Below, one piece after another: positions 7,661 through 15,088 of a stretch of DNA of 64,000 nucleotides. The notes beneath the pieces were generated by a model. That model was given only the letters and a program-made list of their open reading frames with translations. It was not told where the DNA came from and searched no databases. The position numbers were made by a program, and so were the translations under genes. Source of the DNA: DASYKT01 sp963718105 (GTDB lineage Bacteria > Acidobacteriota > Blastocatellia > Pyrinomonadales > Pyrinomonadaceae). The DNA lies in the NCBI GenBank assembly GCA_963718105.1, contig OY970352.1, positions 930,001 through 994,000 of the forward strand, written 5' to 3'. Position 1 is the stretch's first letter; each line of letters begins with the position of its first letter.

Positions 7661-9124
7661 ATGAGATCCATCGTCGTATCGGTTTGCGCCAAAACCGCTG
7701 AAGAGTTAGTTAAACAAATAAAACAAGCCGAGGAACTCGGCGATGTGATCGAGGTGCGTTTTGATTGCCTGGACGCGGCCGAACTGGAAAAAAGCCTGGA
7801 ACATTTTCCGCTTGCGGGCAAACCCGTGCTGGCTACCTTTCGGCCTTCAGCGCAGGGAGGCGCCCGCGAAATTTCAGACGAGGAAAGCAAAGCGTTCTGG
7901 CAGGGTGCTGAAAAGTTTGCGTGGGCGGACATTGGGCCCGATATGGCCGAAACAATCTCCGGTAAAAAGATCTGTTCGCATCATGATTTCGCCGGCACCC
8001 CGGACGATCTAAACGGCGTTTACGACGCTCTAAAAGCTTCGGAAGCCGAGGTCTTAAAGATCGCTGTGCAGACCGACGATATCAGCGACGGCTTGCCGCT
8101 CTGGAATCTTCTCAAAAAAGCCAAAGCAGAAAACAAACAGCTTGTTCCCATCGCCATAGGCGAGGCGGGAAAATGGACACGCGTTTTAGGATTAGCTCAT
8201 GGCGCGCCGCTGACTTATGCATCGCTGGAAAGCGGAAAGGAAGTCGCGCCCGGTCAGATCTCCGCCGAAGACCTGCGCGATGTTTACCGCGTCAAAGAAT
8301 TAAATGAGCAGACCGAAATTTATGGCGTCATCGGCGACCCGGTGAAGTTTTCGCTCTCGCCGTATATGCAGAACGCCGGATTTAAAGCCGCTGAATTGAA
8401 CGCGGTTTTTATTCCTTTCGAAGTAAAAGATCTCGAGAGGTTTATCAGGCGCTTCCTGCCGGAATCCGGCCTTAATATCAAGGGCCTTTCCGTCACCATC
8501 CCGCACAAGCAGGCGATAATGAAATACCTGGATGAGATCGATGAAACGGCGCAAAAGATAGGCGCGGTCAACACGGTCAAGATCGTGGATGGGAAACTGC
8601 TTGGGTTTAACACCGACGCGCCCGGTTTTATCAAGCCCCTAAAAAGAGAGCTGGGCGGGCTTTCCGGTGCTAAAGCTGCGATCATAGGCGCAGGCGGAGG
8701 GGCCCGGGCCGCCATTTACGCGCTGCAGAAAGAAGGAGCAAAAGTCACGGTTTTCGCGCGTGATAGCGGGAAGGCAAAGGCTTTGGCCGGGGAATTCGAT
8801 GCAGCCTTAAATAATCTGCAAGATGCTGATTTTACAGACTTTAATATTGTTATTAATGCTACGCCGCTGGGTATGAAAGGCAAATTTGAGGGGCAAACCC
8901 CGTCTACTTTTAGCCAGTTGAAAGGCGTTACTGTCGGATACGATCTTGTTTATACCCCCGAAGTAACACCCTTCATCCAAGAAGCCCGGACGGCGGGTGT
9001 GCCGATAGTGATCGGCGGAGCGGAAATGCTGGTGGCTCAGGGCGCAGAGCAGTTCAGGATCTGGACAGGTAATAACGCACCTGAGGAAATTATGTATGAG
9101 GCCGTCAGAAAGAAACTAAGATAA
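7661..9124 (+). CDS. aroDE: Bifunctional 3-dehydroquinate dehydratase (type I) / shikimate dehydrogenase
   Basis: 487 residues; two consecutive shikimate-pathway enzymes fused. Residues 1-210 are a type I dehydratase: EVRFD at 31-35, catalytic His108 in SHHDF, and Schiff-base Lys133 in VLKIAVQ, with APGQ at 196-199. Residues 220-487 are AroE: GDPVKFSLSP at 226-234, catalytic Lys283 in TIPHK, Asp319 in FNTD, the NADP-binding loop GAGGGARA at 343-350, and NATPLGM. Both active sites look complete. The fused order AroD-AroE is known from plants and Chlamydia; in most bacteria the genes are separate. No clear Shine-Dalgarno is seen before the ATG. The stop overlaps the next start (TAATG). Confidence 0.93.
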   Translation: MRSIVVSVCAKTAEELVKQIKQAEELGDVIEVRFDCLDAAELEKSLEHFPLAGKPVLATFRPSAQGGAREISDEESKAFWQGAEKFAWADIGPDMAETISGKKICSHHDFAGTPDDLNGVYDALKASEAEVLKIAVQTDDISDGLPLWNLLKKAKAENKQLVPIAIGEAGKWTRVLGLAHGAPLTYASLESGKEVAPGQISAEDLRDVYRVKELNEQTEIYGVIGDPVKFSLSPYMQNAGFKAAELNAVFIPFEVKDLERFIRRFLPESGLNIKGLSVTIPHKQAIMKYLDEIDETAQKIGAVNTVKIVDGKLLGFNTDAPGFIKPLKRELGGLSGAKAAIIGAGGGARAAIYALQKEGAKVTVFARDSGKAKALAGEFDAALNNLQDADFTDFNIVINATPLGMKGKFEGQTPSTFSQLKGVTVGYDLVYTPEVTPFIQEARTAGVPIVIGGAEMLVAQGAEQFRIWTGNNAPEEIMYEAVRKKLR

Positions 9125-9729
9125 TGTCACGTATAGTTAAAACATTCGGAATTTTAAGTTTAATTTTATTATTTTTATCCGTTGAAAACTCGCAGGCCCA
9201 GAGGACCATCACCACCAGCTCGAAAAGCACCGTCTCTTCGAAAATGTTTTTGCTGAATACCGCGGAGCGGAAGGTTTCGCTGGAACTGACGCTTACGCAG
9301 GACACCGCTTTGTCGAAGCTGTGGAAGCCGCAGTTAAATATCTATTCCTACGGAAAAAGTTTACAATATTTGGCGGCGCGAAATGCCGCGCCTGCGATTG
9401 AAACCAGCCAGGTCCGGTTCTTTGCCGACGGCAGGGAATTTAATATAGAGTCACGCTATTATTTCTACATGCGTGAGTCCGGCCGCAACGGCGCTTCGAT
9501 CAGCTTTCAGAGCTTCCTTCCGCAGATGAGCGGCCTGAAAGTTTTGGATGAAAGCGGAAAAGAAGTCGGCGGGTTTTTGGGCGAAGTGCTCGGCAGCGAT
9601 CTGACGTTCGATTCGCTCCCGGCTTTGAACCAGGCCAAAACTCTGGAAGTAAAAATAGGCGCGGAAACGTTCAACCTGAGCGGCGCGCAGCTTGATCAGC
9701 TCAGAGAAGCGGTAAAAGACGCCAGGTAA
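9124..9729 (+). CDS. Secreted protein of unknown function, coupled to aroDE
   Basis: 201 residues. The start overlaps the aroDE stop by one base (TAATG), implying translational coupling. Residues 1-25 are a signal peptide with a long Leu/Ile core ending in SQAQ. The mature part is a predicted soluble beta-rich domain; I recognise no motif. There are no cysteines to speak of and no membrane segment after the leader. The physical coupling to a shikimate enzyme gives no obvious functional clue, because the product is exported and the pathway is cytoplasmic. Confidence 0.75.
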   Translation: MSRIVKTFGILSLILLFLSVENSQAQRTITTSSKSTVSSKMFLLNTAERKVSLELTLTQDTALSKLWKPQLNIYSYGKSLQYLAARNAAPAIETSQVRFFADGREFNIESRYYFYMRESGRNGASISFQSFLPQMSGLKVLDESGKEVGGFLGEVLGSDLTFDSLPALNQAKTLEVKIGAETFNLSGAQLDQLREAVKDAR

Positions 9730-9761
9730 GTGACCGTTTTCTTTGCCTAAGTAATTTTCAT

Positions 9762-10487
9762 ATGCAGATCGAATCCCTGAATTGTCCGAACTGCGGCGCG
9801 GCGGTAATGAGCGACGCAGTTCGATGCACTTTCTGCCGATCACGCCTGAAAACCATGGCCTGCCCGAAGTGTCTGGGGCTGATGTTTCAGGGCAGCAAGC
9901 ATTGTCCAAAGTGCGGCGCCGAATCGGTTGCCGCACAAGTCATTCCGGAAGAAAAGCCAGGTGAATGCCCGCGCTGCAAAGTGCGGCTTTCGCTGCTTCA
10001 GATCACGGATATCACGCTGCGCGAATGCCAGCGCTGCGACGGGCTTTGGTCTGACGCCGTGACGTTTGAAAATATTTGCGCCGATCGCGAAAGCCACGCC
10101 GCAGTGATGCAATGGTCTCAGGCAAAACAAGATCACACGCTGCCAAAAACCGCCATACAGTACGTGCCTTGCCCCGAATGTAAGCAGTTAATGAACCGCA
10201 ATAATTTTGCGCGCTCGTCGGGAGTGATAATCGACGTCTGCAAATCGCACGGCGCCTGGTTTGATGCCGAAGAGCTGCCGCGGATCATCGAATTTATTCA
10301 CGCCGGCGGGTTGGACAAGGCGCGGCAGCGGGAAAAAGTACAGATCGACGAAGACCGCCGCGACCTGCAGCAAAAACAATATATGGCCTCGCTCGATGCA
10401 CGGCATCAGGGCGGACGGCAGGCGCACGATTGGAACTCGGACGTAGTGCGCTCGATCAGAGATTTTGTCGCGATGCTTTTTGATTAA
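9762..10487 (+). CDS. Multi-zinc-ribbon protein with TFIIB-type zinc ribbons
   Basis: 241 residues. The first 55 residues hold four CxxC knuckles (Cys8/11, 22/25, 34/37, 48/51), forming two zinc ribbons. Next comes a zf-TFIIB type repeat: GECPRCK, then CQRCDGLWSD. A second copy follows: VPCPECKQLM, then VCKSHGAWFDAEEL, where a His replaces one Cys. The C-terminal 70 residues are charged and helical. Such zf-TFIIB proteins are widespread in bacteria and unassigned. It is cytoplasmic by absence of a leader. It stands 32 bases after the secreted-protein gene and could belong to the same transcript. Confidence 0.82.
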   Translation: MQIESLNCPNCGAAVMSDAVRCTFCRSRLKTMACPKCLGLMFQGSKHCPKCGAESVAAQVIPEEKPGECPRCKVRLSLLQITDITLRECQRCDGLWSDAVTFENICADRESHAAVMQWSQAKQDHTLPKTAIQYVPCPECKQLMNRNNFARSSGVIIDVCKSHGAWFDAEELPRIIEFIHAGGLDKARQREKVQIDEDRRDLQQKQYMASLDARHQGGRQAHDWNSDVVRSIRDFVAMLFD

Positions 10488-10527
10488 AATGTAATTGCCT
10501 CTAAAGTCCGGTCAATAACTTTAAGAG

Positions 10528-10629
10528 CGGGCGCGGGGCGTCCCTTCCGGACCTGAGAGGTGTTTCGGCTTTATAAGGTAAATATAAAAACTAAAAAAAA
10601 TTGCGTCCGGAAGGGACGCCCCGCGCCCG
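10528..10629. repeat. 24-bp perfect inverted repeat between genes
   Basis: Left arm 10528-10551 (CGGGCGCGGGGCGTCCCTTC plus CGGA) is the exact complement of 10606-10629. The 54-base loop is AT-rich and contains an A8 run. It occupies most of the gap between two genes on the plus strand. Related single arms occur near 22324 and 49555. Confidence 0.9.
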
Positions 10630-10643
10630 AATAAATACGATTT

Positions 10644-11795
10644 ATGAAAAGCAGTATATTAAAAATCGGCCTTTTTGTTTCGCTGATGCTTCTTAGCATC
10701 CCGTGTTCGGTTTCTGCTCAAGCATCAGGTGCAGCCAAATGGGAGCCGCAGCGAACGTGGGTTTTCTTTGTCGGGCTGTTGGAATGGAAGGATTCGGAAA
10801 ATCTTCCTTCTTTCCCGCAGAAGAATCGCCGCGATGAGATCCTTCTGAATGTGCTGCGACAGCGGGGCGTTCCGGAATCGCAGATCGTTTACCTGAAAGA
10901 CAGCCAGGGAACGACTGCAGGAATCCAGTCCGAGTTCGTCAAACTCCTGAGTAAAACCAAACCGGGCGACACGCTGATAGTTTATTACTGCGGCCACGGG
11001 TATAAGGACGATAAAGCGCGCACCTTTATGGCGAGCTATGACGCCAGCGACGTCGTCCAGGGGTGGGCGATGGATTCGGTACCGGACACGATCGAGAAAT
11101 ATTTCAACGGTTCACAGGTGATGATCGCACTGGACAATTGCTATTCGGGCGCGATGGTCAGGTCGGTGCAAAGTAAGCAGCGCAGGTTATCATACGCCAT
11201 TATGACCTCTTCATTAGCCAGCCAGGAATCAACGGGGAATTGGACTTTTACCGAAGCGCTTATTTCCGGTTTTCGCGGCGATGCGTTCGTCGATAGGAAC
11301 CGTGACGGTAAAGTGGCCTTTTTCGAACTTGAAGCGGGGGCGATAGAAGATATGTTGTTCGGCGAAGAACAAATGGCAACGTTCGCGTTCATCGGAAATT
11401 TTTCACCGGGAATCATGCTCGCCGACTCGCCGATCAATACCGCGCCGCGGCTGGGCGAGCGTGTCGAAGCGTATAGCATCGACGGATGGTACAAAGGTTA
11501 CATCACCGATATCAAAGCCGATAAATTCAAAGTTCACTATTACGGTTACGAATACGATGAAGACGAATGGGTCACCGCGAAAATGATCCGCCGGCCTAAG
11601 CTGGTGCAATATGCCGTCGGGCAAAAGGTCGAAGTGGAGTGGAAAAAGAAATGGTATCCGGCCAGGGTTTTGAAAGTAAATGGCGGGTCTCATTACATCA
11701 CCTACACCGGCTACGGCAGCGAGTGGGACGAATGGGTGCCTTCTGGCAGGATAAGAAAAGGCCGCGAAGTTAAAAAATCGACGTTATCCTGGTAG
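10644..11795 (+). CDS. Secreted caspase-like (C14) peptidase with EF-hand loop and two Tudor-like domains
   Basis: 383 residues. Signal peptide 1-25 (ends SVSAQ). Residues 36-255 form a caspase/metacaspase-like fold: His118 in YYCGHGY and Cys166 in LDNCYSG are the expected dyad, and a strand rich in hydrophobics precedes each. Residues 217-228 read DRNRDGKVAFFE, a textbook EF-hand loop with Asp, Asn, Asp and a closing Glu. Residues 268-316 and 322-372 are two similar beta-barrel units (RVEAYSIDGWYKGYITDI; KVEVEWKKKWYPARVLKV), each ending YxGYxxEWDEWV-like, as in Tudor/Agenet-type modules. Domain names are recognised by pattern. A periplasmic or extracellular calcium-dependent protease is the inference; its substrate is unknown. 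Confidence 0.83.
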   Translation: MKSSILKIGLFVSLMLLSIPCSVSAQASGAAKWEPQRTWVFFVGLLEWKDSENLPSFPQKNRRDEILLNVLRQRGVPESQIVYLKDSQGTTAGIQSEFVKLLSKTKPGDTLIVYYCGHGYKDDKARTFMASYDASDVVQGWAMDSVPDTIEKYFNGSQVMIALDNCYSGAMVRSVQSKQRRLSYAIMTSSLASQESTGNWTFTEALISGFRGDAFVDRNRDGKVAFFELEAGAIEDMLFGEEQMATFAFIGNFSPGIMLADSPINTAPRLGERVEAYSIDGWYKGYITDIKADKFKVHYYGYEYDEDEWVTAKMIRRPKLVQYAVGQKVEVEWKKKWYPARVLKVNGGSHYITYTGYGSEWDEWVPSGRIRKGREVKKSTLSW

Positions 11796-12130
11796 CCGGA
11801 GGCTCTTGCTTTCAGCGCAAACTTGCCGCGCTAAACACTTATTAAATAAACACTTTAGATCACTGCGCGAGCTTTTTGCAGGCGGGATGCCTTTGCTCCG
11901 GTTTTGCACCGAGCCTTACTATTACCTCTTAATAATTCAGATTAGCAATAAAATTTGCTAAATAATTCCGATTATGCTACTTTATCTCACCAAGTTAAAA
12001 ATGCGGTGAGAAAACACTCTTCAATGTTGAGAAGATCAATGTTTCTCTCTGATGATTTGGCCCCTAACTTTAATTATGTTTCGCAACTTCCACAGATCAC
12101 TGCGAAGTCTCGTATCAGAGTCTTCTATGC

Positions 12131-12158
12131 TGCGCGGTAAAAGATCCCGCGGTTTTTT
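12131..12158 (+). terminator. Putative intrinsic terminator
   Basis: CGCGG (12133-12137) pairs with CCGCG (12047-type arm at 12147-12151) around a TAAAAGATC loop, followed by six T. The stem is only five pairs, but GC-only. It would end a short transcript from the preceding non-coding stretch. Confidence 0.5.
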
Positions 12159-12176
12159 GGGGTAGCCAAATATAAC

Positions 12177-12216
12177 GCCGGACACGCCGTTAAAAGCGTG
12201 TTCCGGCATTTTTTTT
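12177..12216 (+). terminator. Strong intrinsic terminator upstream of the maturase gene
   Basis: GCCGGACACGC pairs with GCGTGTTCCGGC with a single bulged base, loop CGTTAAAA, then an A and eight T. It lies 56 bases before the radical SAM start. With no gene between it and the caspase-like gene, it either ends that gene's long 3' region or an unannotated small RNA. Confidence 0.75.
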
Positions 12217-12271
12217 GTCCGGGCGGACTGAGAATAAAGAGGAGCTAAAGATCGGAGCTTAAAAGGGGACC

Positions 12272-13771
12272 ATGCAGGAAACAGCATCTGTGAAAAAAGC
12301 GGTCAGGTATCGAACGGCGAACGATTTTAGCGATTGCGTACCGGTTCATTGCGTCTGGGAAATTACGCTGGCGTGCGATCTTAAATGCCGCCATTGCGGC
12401 TCGCGGGCGGGAAAACGCAGGCCTGACGAGCTCAGTACCGCCGAGTGTTTCGAAGTCATCGAAGCTTTAGCCCGCCTGGGCACTCGCGAGGTCAACCTCA
12501 TCGGCGGCGAAGCATATCTGCGAAAAGACTGGACAGACCTGGTCAGGCATGTCCGCAAAAACGGGATGCGCTGTTTGATCCAGACCGGCGGCCGCAACTT
12601 TAATAAGAAATTTATCGACGCTGCGGTGGATGCCGGGCTTGACGGCCTGGGCGTGTCGCTGGATGGTTTGGAAGAACTGCACGATTATCTCCGCGGTGTT
12701 CCGGGTTCATTTAAACGGGCGGTGGAAACCTTGCGCAATGCCCGTGAAGCAGGCCTCGGGATAAGCGTGAATACGCAGATAGGCTCGCGTACCGCACCCG
12801 ATCTTCACGGCATTCTTGACACGATGATCGAGATTGGCGCGACCCATTGGCAGATGCAGCTTACGGTGGCGATGGGAAACGCGGTTGATAACGACGAGCT
12901 GCTGCTGCAGCCGTACAAACTGGCCGAGATAATGCCCCTGCTCGCGGACCTCTACAAACGCGCGCGCGAACACAACATTCTAATGATCCCGGGAAACAAC
13001 ATCGGGTATTTCGGCCCTTACGAACATCTCTGGCGCGGGCTTGGCGACGACCGCGTTCACTGGACCGGCTGCAGCGGCGGCCACACCGTTATCGCGCTCG
13101 AGGCCGACGGCCTGGTCAAGGGGTGTCCTTCGCTCGAAAGCGAAGAGTTTGGCGTGGGGAACATTCGCGATATGTCGCTGGAATCGATGTGGCACCGGTC
13201 TGAGCGGATGCGTTTCAGCCGCCTGAAGTCATCGGAGGAGCTCTGGGGTTTCTGCGGCTCTTGTTATTACAAGGACGCCTGTCTGGGAGGCTGCACCTGG
13301 ACGTCGCACTCTCTTTTTGGCAGCGTCGGGAACAACCCTTACTGTCATCACCGCGTTTTGGAGCTGGAAAAACAAGGTTTGCGCGAGCGGATCGTGAAAA
13401 AAGAGGATGCCCCGGAGAGGTCATTCGCCATCGGAAGATTCGATCTGATCTGCGAGCCTATCGAAGAAGCCGCAAGGGATGCAGCTTCTTTACGGGCCCC
13501 GCAGGGATTGGTAAATATACAGCCGAGGCGGGCTCCAAAAACAATCGGCGGCAAGCCGAAGAAAACCGACCAGCGGGAGCTGGCCGAATTGGCCATCTGC
13601 AGAAATTGCAGTCAATACATTCACCAGCATGAGGTCACCTGCCCGCATTGCCGGGCCGATATCGCGGAATCCAAAGCCCGGTGGATCAGCAAGCGTTCAC
13701 AGGCCCTCATCAGCCAGGGGAAATTGGAGCGCGCGCTGGCCGCTCTTAAGGAAAAATTTGTTTCAGGATAA
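12272..13771 (+). CDS. Radical SAM/SPASM peptide maturase
   Basis: 499 residues. Cys35, Cys39 and Cys42 (ACDLKCRHC) bind the radical SAM [4Fe-4S] cluster; a Gly-rich IGGEAYLR motif follows for SAM. Residues about 265-345 form a SPASM domain: WTGCSGG, KGCPSLES, GFCGSCYYKDACLGGC and NPYCHH supply the cysteines for auxiliary clusters. The C-terminal 60 residues add a zinc ribbon (ICRNCSQYIH, then CPHC), unusual for the family. The next gene is a small DUF1843-like protein. A radical SAM family associated with peptides carrying a GDL/ASGD motif is known to me from annotation, and this pair fits it. Role: oxidative modification of the small protein, inferred. Confidence 0.88.
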   Translation: MQETASVKKAVRYRTANDFSDCVPVHCVWEITLACDLKCRHCGSRAGKRRPDELSTAECFEVIEALARLGTREVNLIGGEAYLRKDWTDLVRHVRKNGMRCLIQTGGRNFNKKFIDAAVDAGLDGLGVSLDGLEELHDYLRGVPGSFKRAVETLRNAREAGLGISVNTQIGSRTAPDLHGILDTMIEIGATHWQMQLTVAMGNAVDNDELLLQPYKLAEIMPLLADLYKRAREHNILMIPGNNIGYFGPYEHLWRGLGDDRVHWTGCSGGHTVIALEADGLVKGCPSLESEEFGVGNIRDMSLESMWHRSERMRFSRLKSSEELWGFCGSCYYKDACLGGCTWTSHSLFGSVGNNPYCHHRVLELEKQGLRERIVKKEDAPERSFAIGRFDLICEPIEEAARDAASLRAPQGLVNIQPRRAPKTIGGKPKKTDQRELAELAICRNCSQYIHQHEVTCPHCRADIAESKARWISKRSQALISQGKLERALAALKEKFVSG

Positions 13772-13825
13772 ATAATGAACAGTAGCAATAAACTTATAAA
13801 ACTTAACTCAGGAGGATAGAAAAAA

Positions 13826-14161
13826 ATGGCACATTCATTACCGCCTTATGGCGTAGCGATCCACGATGCAATTGCATCAGGCGACGTAGGCCAAATGCAA
13901 AAAACAGCCGCCGATGCGGAAAGTTATTTAAAGGAATACGGTGAGATAGGTGACGGTTTAAAGAAACTCAAGGCCGAGATCGATCGTCTCGGCGGCAGGC
14001 CGTCTGTCATCGTTCCGTTGTATGCCGTTCCGATCCAGGACGCTATAGCATCCGGCGATGCCGGCAGGATGAAGGAAGTGGCCCAGCAGGCCGAAGACTA
14101 TCTTGCAGAGGCCGATAAAGTACGCGCGGCTTTGGCGGACCTGAAAAAAGCGATCGGCTAG
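13826..14161 (+). CDS. Two-repeat DUF1843-like small protein, likely maturase substrate
   Basis: 111 residues, no signal peptide. Two tandem copies of one unit: PPYGVAIHDAIASGDVGQM from residue 5 and PLYAVPIQDAIASGDAGRM from about residue 61, each followed by an amphipathic helix with many Ala, Glu and Lys. The YxVxIxDAIASGDxxxM core matches my memory of the DUF1843 family. A very strong Shine-Dalgarno (AGGAGG at 13811-13816) precedes the ATG, suggesting high expression, and a strong terminator follows. It lies 54 bases after the radical SAM/SPASM gene. Inferred role: precursor of a ribosomally made, radical-modified peptide. No leader/core boundary or Gly-Gly cleavage site is obvious. Confidence 0.82.
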   Translation: MAHSLPPYGVAIHDAIASGDVGQMQKTAADAESYLKEYGEIGDGLKKLKAEIDRLGGRPSVIVPLYAVPIQDAIASGDAGRMKEVAQQAEDYLAEADKVRAALADLKKAIG

Positions 14162-14235
14162 TAGATCGCAAGTTTATTACCTTTCTCCCTCGAAACCCCC
14201 TGCTTCAGTCAGCTACGGCTGACGGAAATGTATAA

Positions 14236-14271
14236 GCCCCGGATAAGCACAGCTTACCCGGGGCCTTTTTT
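14236..14271 (+). terminator. Strong intrinsic terminator of the maturase/peptide operon
   Basis: Left arm GCCCCGGATAAGC (14236-14248) pairs with GCTTACCCGGGGC (14252-14264) with one mismatch and a three-base loop, followed by C and six T. It ends the DUF1843-like gene 75 bases after the stop. Confidence 0.88.
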
Positions 14272-14296
14272 ACGAGCCGAAAAATGTTAAGTGATC

Positions 14297-15034
14297 TTAC
14301 AAGAAGTAGTCACGCTCGATCTCCCATGACTCCGACTTGCCGACGGTGCGAAGCGTAGGGGCTTTGACCTTCGCCGGAAGCGTACGCCATCTGGTTTTCA
14401 TCTTCTTAGGATTGTATTGCATCATGTTTCCGGTCACGACCTTTATTTTTCTGGTCAGGAAATCATAGCTGCGTTCCTCGCCGTCACCGCTGTTGCGCAT
14501 GAACTCCCTTTTATCCGCGCCGATCATCTGAAACTCGCCGCCGATCAGTTTGAATTTGAACGCGGAATAAGTTGCTCCCCATCCGCCTGCGCTTAGCATG
14601 TGCTCGAAATTAATTTCAAGTACTTTCCTCTTTATGCTCATTGCGGCGAACGGGTAACTCGCGGTCGGGCCCTCCGGCGGGGAGGCGAGCGAATTATTCT
14701 GCAGCGCCAGGCGATACCCGTTCTTATCTTTTAACAAAACGGCCAGGATGGCCGGGTTCGTGTCAAAAGGGTTCATGCCAAAGCCATCGTGTTTCTGAAT
14801 GAATTTTTCGTAGGTTCCGTTCACGACCATCACACAGTCGGCCAGGCCGTCACCATTCAGATCGCCGAAAATTTTGTCTATTATTTCCCAGCTTTTCGGC
14901 ACAAAATCCTCCGGCGTCGGGCCTTCCGCTTTGAGCTTCGGATAATCGGAATCTTTCGGAAAAATGAACTCTTGCTGAGCGAAGGTGATTTGTACGGCGA
15001 AGAGCAGAAGGGCGGCAAAAAAGAGTTTTTTCAT
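14297..15034 (-). CDS. Secreted protein with a DxNxDG calcium-type loop
   Basis: 245 residues. Signal peptide 1-19 (MKKLFFAALLLFAVQITFAQ). Around residues 57-66 GDLNGDGLADCVMVV resembles one blade of an FG-GAP or dockerin-like calcium loop. The remainder is beta-rich with a conserved-looking AGGWGATYSAFKFKL. I recognise the general type from Bacteroidota and Acidobacteriota genomes, where it is unnamed. It is divergent from the ThiF-family gene with 54 bases between, so the two promoters must overlap. Location: periplasm or outer membrane surface. Function unknown. Confidence 0.75.
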   Translation of the reverse strand: MKKLFFAALLLFAVQITFAQQEFIFPKDSDYPKLKAEGPTPEDFVPKSWEIIDKIFGDLNGDGLADCVMVVNGTYEKFIQKHDGFGMNPFDTNPAILAVLLKDKNGYRLALQNNSLASPPEGPTASYPFAAMSIKRKVLEINFEHMLSAGGWGATYSAFKFKLIGGEFQMIGADKREFMRNSGDGEERSYDFLTRKIKVVTGNMMQYNPKKMKTRWRTLPAKVKAPTLRTVGKSESWEIERDYFL

Positions 15035-15088
15035 AAATATTGCTAAAATCGTGCTTAAGATAACACATCGGTTGTCGAATTGGTACTT

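Larger units (their letters stand above)
11796..12271. other. 476-base gap before the radical SAM gene
   Basis: No convincing coding sequence. A 61-codon open frame starting with TTG at 11955 lacks a ribosome site. The left part is AT-rich. The right part contains two terminator-like hairpins in a row (12131-12158 and 12177-12216), which means a short transcript may end here before the maturase gene. The purine-rich AAAGAGGAGCTAAAG at 12236-12250 and AAAAGGGGACC before the ATG at 12272 offer ribosome-binding sequence. Confidence 0.55.

Noticed and set aside
11955..12140. A 61-codon open frame before the maturase gene, considered as a RiPP precursor
   Set aside because: It starts with TTG without a ribosome site, has no repeat or leader-like features, and its end overlaps the first terminator-like hairpin.
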